Shown: one piece after another, positions 6,798-15,451 of the stretch
How positions within the stretch are numbered: the first letter of the stretch is position 1
Layout: every line of letters begins with the position of its first letter
Assembly: GCF_051195235.1 (NCBI RefSeq)
Contig: NZ_JBNFZM010000007.1
Location: 1 to 64,000 of the forward strand
DNA length: 64,000 bases
Source: Tateyamaria sp947503385
GTDB lineage: Bacteria; Pseudomonadota; Alphaproteobacteria; Rhodobacterales; Rhodobacteraceae
Direction of reading: 5' to 3'
Notes under the pieces: model-generated
What the model saw: the letters and a program-made list of their open reading frames with translations, nothing else
Databases searched by the model: none
What the model was told of the DNA's origin: nothing
Translations under genes and position numbers: made by a program

Positions 6798-7114
6798 ACG
6801 AAATCGAACTTGCCGCTGAAAAGGCATTGGTCGCTCTGTCTGTCCAACTGTCGATGCAGGTCGTCAGCTGTCAACTCGAACTAGAGCTTATCCGTCTGTT
6901 GCGCGACGTTCTGCCTGACTGCAAGAATATACAGCTGTCGCTGGAATCCATCCGTTGGCGGGCGTCTGAATTGATCAATGCACAAAAAGGGCGTGATTTA
7001 GGGCGGGCCAAGACGGCGTTGCGATACGCAACGGAGCAATATTTCCGCGAAGCGGCGGCCGCGCGGTATGACGATTGGCGAGACAAGGCGCAATCTCGGG
7101 TGATTGAGCCATGA
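6794..7114 (+). CDS. Hypothetical early protein
   Basis: 106 residues from the GTG at 6794, coupled as GTGA to the methyltransferase and as ATGA to the primase. It is almost entirely helical (ELAAEKALVALSVQLSMQVV, ELIRLLRDVLPD) with a basic, Arg-rich C-terminal half. No domain is recognised. Its place between a DNA methylase and a primase suggests a role in DNA replication or modification. Confidence 0.65.
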   Translation: MNEIELAAEKALVALSVQLSMQVVSCQLELELIRLLRDVLPDCKNIQLSLESIRWRASELINAQKGRDLGRAKTALRYATEQYFREAAAARYDDWRDKAQSRVIEP

Positions 7115-8247
7115 GCGCGAATTCTGACATCAGGTTGGACGAAGCCAAAGCAATCCCCGTGCGCGACGTGGTCGACCGGGTTGGCGTCGTCGGGCTGCGT
7201 CAAATGTCGGGCGAACTGATTGGTCCTTGCCCGCTTTGTGGCGGCCGCGATCGGTTCGGGGTAAATTTGCGTTCCCACAAATTTCAGTGCCGGAAGTGCG
7301 ACGTGCGTGGGGGTGACGGGATTGCGCTGGTGATGCAGGTGCTTGGCTACGATTTCAAAGCGGCATTGACCTTTCTATGCGGTGATGCCCCGGCCGTGAT
7401 TGATCCAGAAGAAATTGCGCGGCGCGAGGCCAAGGCTGAACAGACGAAACGACAGCAGGAACAAGCGCAGGCGAGGTATAGGCAAAATGCCATCCGGGAC
7501 GCGCTGAGCATTTGGCAACGGAGCCGTCCGGGTGCGCAGGGTGTCGTCCGTTCATATCTGACGGCACGTGGTTTCGCGCCGGACCTGTTGCGGCATTTGC
7601 CTAACGATCTTCGGTTTATCTGGGATCATCCCTACGTCAAGAAAATCGACGGGGCGCTTGTCACGGCGCATCGAGGCCCGTGCATGATTGCGGCAATCAG
7701 ACAGCCAAACGGCGACATATCGGCCGTCCACCAAACATGGGTCGACACGTCACCGCCACACGGTAAGGCGCGGATACAGCACGAAGGCGCCGCCCTGCCG
7801 TCCAAGATGGTGCGCGGGTCCAAAAAGGGCGGCGCGATACGGTTGTACACGCCGAAGCGTTTCAGAACTTTGGTGATTGGTGAGGGGATTGAAACCACCC
7901 TGACCGCGCTGGTGGGGTGGGGTGACGTGCTGGGGTTGGATCAAACCGCGTTTTGGGCGGGTGTGGATCTCGGCAATATGAGCGGTCGCATGACGAAATT
8001 AGAGGGGACACGGTTTTCCGGCGTGCCTGACATGACGGATACCGACGCCTTCCGGCCACCGCCCTGGATCACGCGCGAAATCTATGTGCAGGACGGGGAC
8101 TCTCACGCGAAAGCTACGCGCGCGAAGCTTGAATGCGGATTACGTCGCGCCATGGCCACTGTTCCAGGATTGCGTGCACAGATCGTGCACGCTGGCGATG
8201 GGGTAGATCTGAACGACGTTTTGACCGCGGGGGCGCAGGATGACTGA
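7111..8247 (+). CDS. Phage primase with zinc finger and Toprim domain
   Basis: 378 residues. Residues about 38-75 are a CHC2-type zinc ribbon (CPLCGGRDRF, then FQCRKCDVRGGDGIAL), as in DnaG and P4-type primases. A linker with Gln/Lys-rich helices leads to a Toprim-like region: TLVIGEGIETTLTALVGWG supplies the catalytic Glu and IYVQDGDSHAKATRAK the acidic DxD-like part (DGD). It would prime phage DNA synthesis and is overlapped by 8 bp with the helicase gene, so the two probably work as a primase-helicase pair. Confidence 0.85.
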   Translation: MSANSDIRLDEAKAIPVRDVVDRVGVVGLRQMSGELIGPCPLCGGRDRFGVNLRSHKFQCRKCDVRGGDGIALVMQVLGYDFKAALTFLCGDAPAVIDPEEIARREAKAEQTKRQQEQAQARYRQNAIRDALSIWQRSRPGAQGVVRSYLTARGFAPDLLRHLPNDLRFIWDHPYVKKIDGALVTAHRGPCMIAAIRQPNGDISAVHQTWVDTSPPHGKARIQHEGAALPSKMVRGSKKGGAIRLYTPKRFRTLVIGEGIETTLTALVGWGDVLGLDQTAFWAGVDLGNMSGRMTKLEGTRFSGVPDMTDTDAFRPPPWITREIYVQDGDSHAKATRAKLECGLRRAMATVPGLRAQIVHAGDGVDLNDVLTAGAQDD

Positions 8248-10087
8248 CGAACCCAACCTTGAAGGCGTGCGTGCGACGTTGGAACGGGCCGAAGACATAG
8301 CCCCGATCGAGGGGCTTGGCGGGCCACCTGACGACGTGACGCCCCCCGCGCTCCCGGTTGATAAGGCATCAGACGGCCCCGAGGTGGAAGGGGCAAAGCT
8401 ACCGCTAAATGACACCGGCAACGGTCAGCGTTTCGCGCACTATTGTGGCGGCGACGCGATGTATGTCCCGCGCGTCGGTTGGCATGTTTGGGACGACAAG
8501 CGCTGGCGTTTGGATCCTGACGGCATCGCTGTTCGCAGGCACGCCCAAAGCATCCACGAGTGGATCGAAAGGGAAATCCCTTATCTGGAATTGAATTCTG
8601 CCGAGCAGGGGCGCGTGGAGCGCATCGAGGCGATCCGGTCGGAACTGCGATCATTCGACGACACCAATGCGGATTTATCGGACGAAGAGCGCGGTAAAAA
8701 ACGCAGTGAACTGAACGCCGAAAAGAGCAAGTTGAGCGGTGAACTTTGGGGTCGCGGGTCGACCAGACAGCGGCACAAGACATTTGCCCGTTCCGCAGGG
8801 AACAGCAGCGCAATCAAGAATATGCTGGGCGAGGCAATCACAAGCTTGCATCGCGACGTGGAAGATCTGGACGCTGACCCGCTGACCGTCAACACGGCAA
8901 CAGGCATTCTGTGTTTCCGTGTTGAGGATTTGCGCGAAGACGGTGGCAGCAAACAGGCGGATTTCGCCGTGATCGACCACGCGCGAGAAGTAGCCATGCC
9001 GGGCCGGAATGCGCCGCAGTACATCACAAAGATGATGCCGGTGGACTATGACCCGGATGCGAAATGCCCTGGCTTCGATGCGTTTCTTACACGAGTTTTG
9101 CCTGAGCCGGAAATGCGTGCTTTTGTCCAGCGCTGGTTTGGCGTCAGTATGACCGGCCTGCCTATTCAGAAGTTCCTTTACATGTACGGGATGGGCGCCA
9201 ACGGCAAATCACTGTTGGCAAACCTTATGCGCCGGATGATGGGCGACTACGCCACGATGGTGCGTATCGAAAGCCTGACCGGCAAAAACCGCAAGTCCGG
9301 TTCCGACGCTACGCCTGACCTGATGCGATTGATCGGTGCCCGCGCTGCGATCACGAATGAACCCGAAGAGGGCGAAAAGCTGCAAGAAGCCAAGGTCAAG
9401 GAAATGACCGGCGGCGACGAGATGCTGGTGCGCAATCTGCATTCGGACTTCGTCACGTTCACGCCCTACTTCAAGTTGGCTTTTACTGGGAACCACAAGC
9501 TGGAGATCCGCGGGACCGACGACGGAATATGGCGTCGCCCGCTGCTGTGTCCATTCGACGTTCAAATCCCAGAGGCAGAACGCGATGAAAAGCTTGGTGA
9601 TCGACTCTTCGAACAGGAGCGATCCGGTATATTCAATTGGATGATCGGGGGCTTGCTGGACTACCTTGAGGGCGGATTGCAAGAACCGGCCCAAGTGGTG
9701 CAGGCGACAGAAGAGTATCGCAAGGACAGCGATCCCATTGGCGACTTCCTGTCCAACGCTTGCTTTATCGATGGCGGTTCAGACTTTCTGTCTGCGCGCG
9801 ACATCGTCGACGCGTGTTACCTTTTCCTGTTGGAGAACTATCAGAGTGCATGGCGACCCGGCACGATATCGCGGCGGTTAAAAGAGCGCGCGGACAAGTA
9901 TCTGCACCCCAAGACCCAAAAGAGTTATGCCGGACACAAGAAGAACGGCACGCGCGGTTATAGTGGTGTCATACTGACGGCTGATATGCGCGACCAGCTC
10001 GAACGGGCTGGGCGCGACAGCAAGGGTCTTCCCATACCAAATCAAGCTGACGATCGAGACGTCCCAGACGGGTATCGAAGTATCTGA
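8240..10087 (+). CDS. P4/D5-type replicative helicase
   Basis: 615 residues. The middle has a D5_N-like domain and then an SF3 helicase core: Walker A in YMYGMGANGKSLLAN (about residue 316), an acidic Walker B region in ARAAITNEPEEGEKL, and the sensor segment FKLAFTGNHKLEIRGTDDG with WRRPLLCPF. The C-terminus is the poxvirus-D5 type winged region (AWRPGTISRRLKERADKY). In phage P4 this class unwinds the origin together with primase activity, here supplied by the preceding gene. It ends at a 465-bp non-coding block that may be its origin. Confidence 0.9.
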   Translation: MTDEPNLEGVRATLERAEDIAPIEGLGGPPDDVTPPALPVDKASDGPEVEGAKLPLNDTGNGQRFAHYCGGDAMYVPRVGWHVWDDKRWRLDPDGIAVRRHAQSIHEWIEREIPYLELNSAEQGRVERIEAIRSELRSFDDTNADLSDEERGKKRSELNAEKSKLSGELWGRGSTRQRHKTFARSAGNSSAIKNMLGEAITSLHRDVEDLDADPLTVNTATGILCFRVEDLREDGGSKQADFAVIDHAREVAMPGRNAPQYITKMMPVDYDPDAKCPGFDAFLTRVLPEPEMRAFVQRWFGVSMTGLPIQKFLYMYGMGANGKSLLANLMRRMMGDYATMVRIESLTGKNRKSGSDATPDLMRLIGARAAITNEPEEGEKLQEAKVKEMTGGDEMLVRNLHSDFVTFTPYFKLAFTGNHKLEIRGTDDGIWRRPLLCPFDVQIPEAERDEKLGDRLFEQERSGIFNWMIGGLLDYLEGGLQEPAQVVQATEEYRKDSDPIGDFLSNACFIDGGSDFLSARDIVDACYLFLLENYQSAWRPGTISRRLKERADKYLHPKTQKSYAGHKKNGTRGYSGVILTADMRDQLERAGRDSKGLPIPNQADDRDVPDGYRSI

Positions 10088-10259
10088 TGGCGCCCTTGGC
10101 TGCATATCCCGCGCAAGCCACCCAAATCACCCCGCACCCCTACAAGCTGATTTCTTCGAAATTGGGGCAATTTGCCGACTTCGGCCCCAAACCGGGGCGT
10201 TTCGGCGCGCGCGATGGTTTGGGTAAATCGTCGAAAATACAGAGCCTTACAGTTTCGAT

Positions 10260-10283
10260 GGGGCAGGCGGGGCGCTTGGGGCA
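10260..10283 (+). repeat. GGGGC array, left arm of inverted repeat
   Basis: Three GGGGC units at 9-bp spacing (10260, 10269, 10278). The 24-bp segment is complementary to 10371-10394 at 21 of 24 positions, with an 87-bp loop. Confidence 0.7.
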
Positions 10284-10361
10284 TGTTTTGGCAAGGTACG
10301 TGCGTGCGCGAACTATTCGGGGTCTGGGGTGGGGTGTTCTTGTGCGTAAGGTTGGAAAGTG

Positions 10362-10394
10362 CGCCCCATCTGCCCCGCGCGCCCCGCCTGCCGC
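10362..10394 (-). repeat. GCCCC array, right arm of inverted repeat
   Basis: Three YGCCCC units at 10362, 10371 and 10380, again 9 bp apart and opposite in orientation to the left arm. Two further units 9 bp apart follow at 10469 and 10478. Confidence 0.7.
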
Positions 10395-10552
10395 ATTTTG
10401 TTTCTATTTGTCAGCGGGTTATCCTTTTGTGTCGGATCGTATTGTTCTGCCCCGGAATGATCGTGTTCTGCCCCAGGTGCCCCGCTGCCATTTTTCACGG
10501 TCAATATGTTGACCTTTGCTGTCTTCAAACGACGAAATGTAGAAAGAAGTGG

Positions 10553-11344
10553 ATGATGATTGTGAGCGAGCGGCCCAAGCCCGACTTCTATGTAACGCCT
10601 TCCGGTATTGTCCGGGAGGATGAACCATGGCCCAATGATCGTTGCAAAGAGACTCAGACGGCAGACAGAATTGAGCGCGCGCGCCTGTTGTCTCGTGGAT
10701 CTGCGCCCGCAGATGTAAGTGCCGAGATCCATGTCGCACCTGCGCGCGCGACGTTGAAGCCGTACACTGAACTACAGCGGATTGCAGTTGGCACAGAAGA
10801 CTTTGAAATTACGCCGGTTCGATACGTCAGCGGATCGCCCGCACAAGAACGTGATGTCTTTGATCGTATGACTGAACAGGCGCATCGGCGATCTGGCGAT
10901 CAGGGTGGGCCGTTCACCCGCGCCATGGTCAGCGCAGGGCGAAGCTATCGCGAGATCACGGAAGAGGTTCACGGCTTCGGTGTGAAGGGCAGTTCGGCTT
11001 TTGATGGTGCTTTGGGCGGTTGTGGCAAGGTCGATGCAATGGACGCCTATATTGCAAAGGCAGAACGTCTGCGATGGTTTCACGAAGCCATTGGCGACGG
11101 TGTTGCAAAGAGCAACAAGCGGAAGGCACCGATATATGAGGGCCAAACTTCAGTTGGCTCCTATCACTTGCGCGACATCGGCCGCAAATTGATCACGGTG
11201 CGCGTGTTGGTCGATGCAGTGTGTTTGCACGGACAAGCGCTTGGGCCGGTGCTAGGCGCGCACGGTTGGTCCCGCAGCGCGAAAAACACAAAAACGCTTC
11301 AATCCGCATTGTGCGCCGCCCTGTGGCGTATGCAGGGCATTTGA
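10553..11344 (+). CDS. Unknown protein in the position of an antiterminator
   Basis: About 263 residues from the ATG at 10553 (10556 and GTG 10562 are alternatives); the open frame continues upstream into the repeat block but that part is Cys/Trp-rich and not protein-like. No domain is recognised with confidence. The C-terminal half (SYREITEEVHGFGVKGS, LRDIGRKLITVRVLVDAVCL) is helical with basic residues and could bind DNA. It is the last early gene and sits directly upstream of a promoter followed at once by a terminator (11367-11451), as lambda Q does. A role in late-gene antitermination is therefore a reasonable inference, not a homology call. Confidence 0.7.
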   Translation: MMIVSERPKPDFYVTPSGIVREDEPWPNDRCKETQTADRIERARLLSRGSAPADVSAEIHVAPARATLKPYTELQRIAVGTEDFEITPVRYVSGSPAQERDVFDRMTEQAHRRSGDQGGPFTRAMVSAGRSYREITEEVHGFGVKGSSAFDGALGGCGKVDAMDAYIAKAERLRWFHEAIGDGVAKSNKRKAPIYEGQTSVGSYHLRDIGRKLITVRVLVDAVCLHGQALGPVLGAHGWSRSAKNTKTLQSALCAALWRMQGI

Positions 11345-11366
11345 GTTCGGGTGCTACAAAATCTTG

Positions 11367-11396
11367 TTGACAGTTAGGTCATCCGGCGAGTATCGA
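11367..11396 (+). promoter_or_regulatory. Candidate late promoter
   Basis: TTGACA (11367-11372), an 18-bp spacer and TATCGA (11391-11396) in the gap between early and late genes. A transcript would begin near 11403 and meet the terminator hairpin after about 15 bases. Confidence 0.55.
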
Positions 11397-11415
11397 ATCA
11401 TTATTCTCACGAATT

Positions 11416-11451
11416 GCGCCCGCAGGGATCACACCCCTGACGGGCGCTTTT
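11416..11451 (+). terminator. Intrinsic terminator just after the late promoter
   Basis: GCGCCCG (11416-11422) pairs with CGGGCGC (11441-11447), with an inner CAGGG/CCCTG pair, followed by TTTT. It could end early transcription, and it also blocks the late promoter unless antitermination occurs. Confidence 0.8.
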
Positions 11452-11489
11452 CGTTAGGCGAACCAATCGGACAAGGTGAGACGACGCGC

Positions 11490-11906
11490 ATGGCAAAGCT
11501 TCGAGTGCTAAAGCCGAAGCTGGGTACTGCGGCACCCAAGCTTGCACAATCCAAGCAGGGCAAGGCCCCGCGCGCGCGGCGTTCCAGCGGTCCTTACAAC
11601 ACTGCTGCCTGGCAAAGGCTGCGGTTGCGTGTCTTGCGTCGCGACGCTGTTGATCTTTCGGATCGTCCGCACCTCATGCCGCCGCACGTGCTGTTCAAGG
11701 ATGCGCCGTTGCTGTGGCCAAAGTGCCAGTGTACGGGCGTCCTGCTGCTGGGCAAGTATCCAGCGGCAAACAGCCCGGTTGTGGATCACATCAAGCCGCA
11801 TCGCGGTGACATGACGCTGTTCTGGGATCCCAACAACCTTCATTCGGTTTCGAAGGCGTACCACGACAAGGTAAAGCAGAGCCTTGAACGGTCGGGCCTC
11901 GCCTGA
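11490..11906 (+). CDS. HNH endonuclease
   Basis: 138 residues from the ATG at 11490. After a basic tail, the HNH core shows SGPYNTAAWQRLRLRVLRRD, a CQC metal-binding element, and VVDHIKPHRGD followed by PNNLHSV and a final KAYHDKVKQ. It is the first late gene, directly before the terminase genes. In HK97-type phages an HNH protein in this place works with terminase in cos cleavage and DNA packaging. Confidence 0.88.
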   Translation: MAKLRVLKPKLGTAAPKLAQSKQGKAPRARRSSGPYNTAAWQRLRLRVLRRDAVDLSDRPHLMPPHVLFKDAPLLWPKCQCTGVLLLGKYPAANSPVVDHIKPHRGDMTLFWDPNNLHSVSKAYHDKVKQSLERSGLA

Positions 11907-12000
11907 CCTGAAACAACCAAAATTCCGGGGGGGCGGGTCGAAAGTCAAAATCCGGCTTTTACCTAGACCCGCGGCGTACTCATTGGGAGAATTTTTTTCT

Positions 12001-12495
12001 GTGGCTGGCAATTTTGACCTGCTTGGCGACCCTATCCCCGAAAATCACGGGAAGGCTGGGGCCAATGGACACATTCCAACGGCGGAAAATGTCAAGAAAG
12101 TCAGACTGTTGCTTGTCGCCGGAATGGAAGTATCGCGGATTGCCGAACAATTGGGCATCTCTATGCCCACCCTGCGGAAGCATTATTTTTCGTCCGGCGT
12201 GAAGCGGGACGTCCGCGCCGCACGGCGTCGAGCCATTGCGGACGAGAAGGCAAAGGCGCTGTTGCGGCTCGATAAGGCCGCGGAAAAGGGCAACGTGACG
12301 GCGATCAAGGAAATGAACGCGATCCTGCAGGCTGAGAGGATCAAGGATCTTTCTCGGGATGCTGCAGGCGACGACGAACAGCCCGCAGAGAAGCCCGAGG
12401 CACCCGCGCCGCGAAACAAGAAGGATCAACGAGTTGACGCAGCGGTGGCTGCGATCGACGGCGACGATCTTCTGAACCCCGTGAAGGTACACTGA
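12001..12495 (+). CDS. Terminase small subunit
   Basis: 164 residues from the GTG at 12001, with GGGAGA upstream; the longer frame from 11884 overlaps the HNH gene. An HTH is visible at about residues 30-60 (VRLLLVAGMEVSRIAEQLGI, then PTLRKHYF), used for recognising the phage packaging site. A charged helical part and a Pro/Ala/Glu-rich tail follow. It overlaps the large subunit as TGATG. Confidence 0.8.
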   Translation: MAGNFDLLGDPIPENHGKAGANGHIPTAENVKKVRLLLVAGMEVSRIAEQLGISMPTLRKHYFSSGVKRDVRAARRRAIADEKAKALLRLDKAAEKGNVTAIKEMNAILQAERIKDLSRDAAGDDEQPAEKPEAPAPRNKKDQRVDAAVAAIDGDDLLNPVKVH

Positions 12496-14219
12496 TGTCG
12501 ATGCTTGCGCTCAATCAGTTTGACGACTGGTCGACGGCCGTTCCGAATTGGGCAGACCTGATCCTGGGCGGAAAGCCACCACTTCCAGTGTTGCCGCTGC
12601 ATGATGCATACGCCGAGAAGGCGCTACGGATATTCAAGTCGTTGCGCAATCCAGACCTGGATGGTTTTCCGACTTTTGGGGAGACGTGCGACGAATGGGT
12701 ATTCGCGTTGGTGCGTTTGATTTTTGGCAGTTACGACCCGGAACTGAAAAAGCGTTACTTGCGCGAATTCTTTGTGATGATCCCGAAGAAGAACGGCAAA
12801 ACGGCCATCGCCGCTGCGATCATTGTGACGGCGTGCATTCTGAACACCAGCCCGTCTGCCGAATTCATCTTGATTGCGCCATCGATCAAATTGGCGCAAC
12901 TCGCGTTCGGCACTGCGTCCGGCATTATCGAAAGGACGGATCGGATCCGGCCGCTGTTTTCAGAACCACGCGAGACAACGCGAACGATCAAGAACCTCAA
13001 TCCAGACATCAGGTCGCAGATCATCATCAAGGCGGCCGACACGGACATTGTCACTGGCGCGAAGAACGCGACAATCCTTGTCGACGAAACACACGCCTTT
13101 GCAACCAAACCTGCCGCAAAAGGTGTTTTTGTCGAAATCCGCGGTGCGTTGTCCCATCCGCAGAACCGGCACTTTCTGTTGCAGATCACGACACAGTCAA
13201 AGAAGCCGCCAACCGGCGTATTCAAAGCCGAACTGAAAACCGCGCGGCGTGTCCGTGACGGGCAACTGCGACGGCCCATGCTGGCGCTGATCTACGAGCT
13301 GCCCGCGGACGTGGTTAAGGACGGCGGATGGAAGAACGAAGAAACATGGCACTTCGTCAATCCACATATCGGTCGCAGCGTCGATTACGATTTCTTGCGT
13401 GACGCGCTGGAAACCGCAGAAGACGACGGCCCCGAAGCTTTGTCCTTGGTCGCCAGTCAGCATTTCAATGTCGAGATTGGCACCGCCCAAGGCGACGACG
13501 GGTGGCGCGCGCAGATCTATTGGGACAAGGCAGACACAGGGCCGAAGACGCTAGACGAGTTGATCGAGAGATCTGAGGTTATCACGTTCGGCGTTGATGG
13601 CGGCGGTGATGACGATCTGTGCGGCGCGGTCGCGCTTGGCAAGGAAATCGATACAGGCAACTTGCTGGCATGGTGTCGCGCGTGGTGTCAGCCCGAAGTT
13701 CTGAAGCTGCGCAAGTCCATCGCGCCCGCTCTCGAAGGCTTCGAGAAGGACGGCGACCTGATCATTTGCAAAACACCGTTCCAACACGTGGACGACATCG
13801 TGGCGATTGTGACGATGCTGCATGAAACCGGCAAGATGCCAGAAGAGAATGCGGTGGGCGTTGACATTGCAGGTTTGCCTGAACTGCAGAATGAACTGGA
13901 TCTGGCCGGTTTGGGTCAGCCGTTTCTGACGGGTGTAGGTCAGGGCTGGCAGTTGCAAGCGTCGATCAAGTCGATACCTTTGCGGCTAAAATCCGGGATC
14001 ATGCGACACGGCGGGCAACCTCTTTTTGCGTGGTCCGTCGGGAACTCCAAAGTCGAGTTGAAGCGGTCGAACCAGTACATAACGAAAGAACTGGCGGGCG
14101 CGGCTAAGATCGACGTGGTGGCGGGTCTGTTAAACGCGTCGCAGCTTATGCTGCAAAACCCGGTTCCATCGGGCGGCGGGCTGGATGATTTCCTTGCAAA
14201 CGTGGTGGTTGTCGCATGA
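12495..14219 (+). CDS. Terminase large subunit
   Basis: 574 residues, the HK97/lambdoid type with an ATPase and a nuclease domain. The ATPase has a Walker-A-like VMIPKKNGKTAIAA at about residues 94-108 and Walker B TILVDETHAF near 195. The nuclease half contains GVDGGGDDDLCGAVA (about 366) and AVGVDIAGL (about 455) as metal-binding acidic positions. It packages DNA into proheads through the portal encoded next, with which it overlaps as ATGA. Confidence 0.95.
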   Translation: MSMLALNQFDDWSTAVPNWADLILGGKPPLPVLPLHDAYAEKALRIFKSLRNPDLDGFPTFGETCDEWVFALVRLIFGSYDPELKKRYLREFFVMIPKKNGKTAIAAAIIVTACILNTSPSAEFILIAPSIKLAQLAFGTASGIIERTDRIRPLFSEPRETTRTIKNLNPDIRSQIIIKAADTDIVTGAKNATILVDETHAFATKPAAKGVFVEIRGALSHPQNRHFLLQITTQSKKPPTGVFKAELKTARRVRDGQLRRPMLALIYELPADVVKDGGWKNEETWHFVNPHIGRSVDYDFLRDALETAEDDGPEALSLVASQHFNVEIGTAQGDDGWRAQIYWDKADTGPKTLDELIERSEVITFGVDGGGDDDLCGAVALGKEIDTGNLLAWCRAWCQPEVLKLRKSIAPALEGFEKDGDLIICKTPFQHVDDIVAIVTMLHETGKMPEENAVGVDIAGLPELQNELDLAGLGQPFLTGVGQGWQLQASIKSIPLRLKSGIMRHGGQPLFAWSVGNSKVELKRSNQYITKELAGAAKIDVVAGLLNASQLMLQNPVPSGGGLDDFLANVVVVA

Positions 14220-15451
14220 TCCGATTTTTGAAGGCGGCCGCGCGGGGCGTGAAGGCGGAATACACCTTTGGAACCGGCTGGTCGCCATTCGCCAACGGAT
14301 CGCCATGGCCAATGAATGCGACGCGGTCCAAGGCAGGCCCGATGGTCAATGCAAAATCATCGCTCGAACATTCGGCCGTTTGGGATTGCGTGCGCAAGAC
14401 AGCGGAAATGATCTCTTCACTGCCGGTCGAACATTACCGGCGAGACAGCAACGGCGGGCGCACCGCGTTGGCGGACGATGTTGCCGAGATCGTCAAGGAT
14501 TCGCCGAACCAAGAGCAAACGGCCCCGGAGTATTGGGAAGGTGTGATTGCCCAAACCTTGCTGCAGGGAAATGCCTATTCCGAGCGGCTTATGATCGGGA
14601 ATCGCCTCGTTGGCCTAAAGCCTCTTTTGGGGTGTACGGCAGAGGCCCTGCGAGGCGGTGGGTTTCGTTATCGGATCGTCGATCGCGGAAAGGTCGAATA
14701 CCTGCCCGCTGATAAGGTGTTCCACCTTCGCGGCTTTGGTGCTGGTGATGGCCTGGGCATGTCCGTTGTCCGCTACGGTGCGAATTCAATCGGTGCGGCA
14801 TTGGCTGCTGATCAGACCGCGGCGTCGATTTTCTCCAACGCCGCACTACCGGCCGGGATTTTGCAGTCCGAACAGACCTTGAAAAAGGATCAACGCGACC
14901 AACTGCACACTTTGATTGAACAGTATGTCGGATCGTCTAAAGCGGGAAAGACGATGGTTCTGGAAGCCGGTCTGGACTGGAAACAGCTTCAAATGAACCC
15001 GGAGGACGCGCAGCTCCTCGACACGCGCCGTTTTGGGATTGAAGACGTTTGCCGTTGGTTCGGTGTCCCGCCAATTGTCATTGGTCACGCCAACGAAGGT
15101 CAGACTATGTGGGGCAGTGGTGTTGAGGCAATTCTATTGTCTTGGCGCACACTTGGCATCAACCCGTTTCTGGTTCGGCTCGAAAAGCGGATGAAAAAGG
15201 ATTTGTTGCCGCCTGCGGCGCGTCGCCGGGAGTTTTTCAAGTTCGACCGTGACGCGATGATCGAAATGGACAGTAAAGCCAAGGGCGACCTGATGCTGAA
15301 ACTCGGCATGGGTGGGACAATGACGGCCAACGAACGGCGCGAGCGGATGAACCTTCAACGCCACAGTGATCCTAACGCGGATGCCTTGTTGGCGCAGGCA
15401 CAGATGGTGCCGCTTGAACTATTGGGAAGGGACAACAATGACCAAACGTGA
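14216..15451 (+). CDS. HK97-family portal protein
   Basis: 411 residues, typical length for the family. Recognisable portal segments are HSAVWDCVRKTAEMISSLPV near residue 60, GNAYSERLMIG, LRGFGAGDGLGMSVVRYGAN and CRWFGVPPIVIGHANEG followed by the stem and clip region WRTLGINPFLVRLEKRM. It forms the dodecameric DNA channel at one capsid vertex and docks terminase. It sits in the usual order terminase, portal, protease, capsid. Confidence 0.95.
   Translation: MIRFLKAAARGVKAEYTFGTGWSPFANGSPWPMNATRSKAGPMVNAKSSLEHSAVWDCVRKTAEMISSLPVEHYRRDSNGGRTALADDVAEIVKDSPNQEQTAPEYWEGVIAQTLLQGNAYSERLMIGNRLVGLKPLLGCTAEALRGGGFRYRIVDRGKVEYLPADKVFHLRGFGAGDGLGMSVVRYGANSIGAALAADQTAASIFSNAALPAGILQSEQTLKKDQRDQLHTLIEQYVGSSKAGKTMVLEAGLDWKQLQMNPEDAQLLDTRRFGIEDVCRWFGVPPIVIGHANEGQTMWGSGVEAILLSWRTLGINPFLVRLEKRMKKDLLPPAARRREFFKFDRDAMIEMDSKAKGDLMLKLGMGGTMTANERRERMNLQRHSDPNADALLAQAQMVPLELLGRDNNDQT

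Larger units (their letters stand above)
10088..10552. other. Non-coding block with phased GGGGC arrays, candidate origin
   Basis: No convincing gene lies in these 465 bp. GGGGCR occurs on the plus strand at 10164, 10194, 10260, 10269 and 10278; the inverse YGCCCC occurs at 10362, 10371, 10380, 10448, 10469 and 10478. Within each cluster spacing is exactly 9 bp. The block directly follows the helicase gene. Iterons in opposite orientations beside a P4-type helicase are the arrangement expected of an origin, but this is inference. Confidence 0.55.

Noticed and set aside
5532..6827. 431-residue minus-strand ORF
   Set aside because: Only its last 112 codons look like a protein; the rest lies under the methyltransferase gene.
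10087..10512. ORF starting at a TGATG overlap after the helicase
   Set aside because: It runs through the GGGGC arrays, has biased low-complexity composition and no domain; repeats explain the sequence better.
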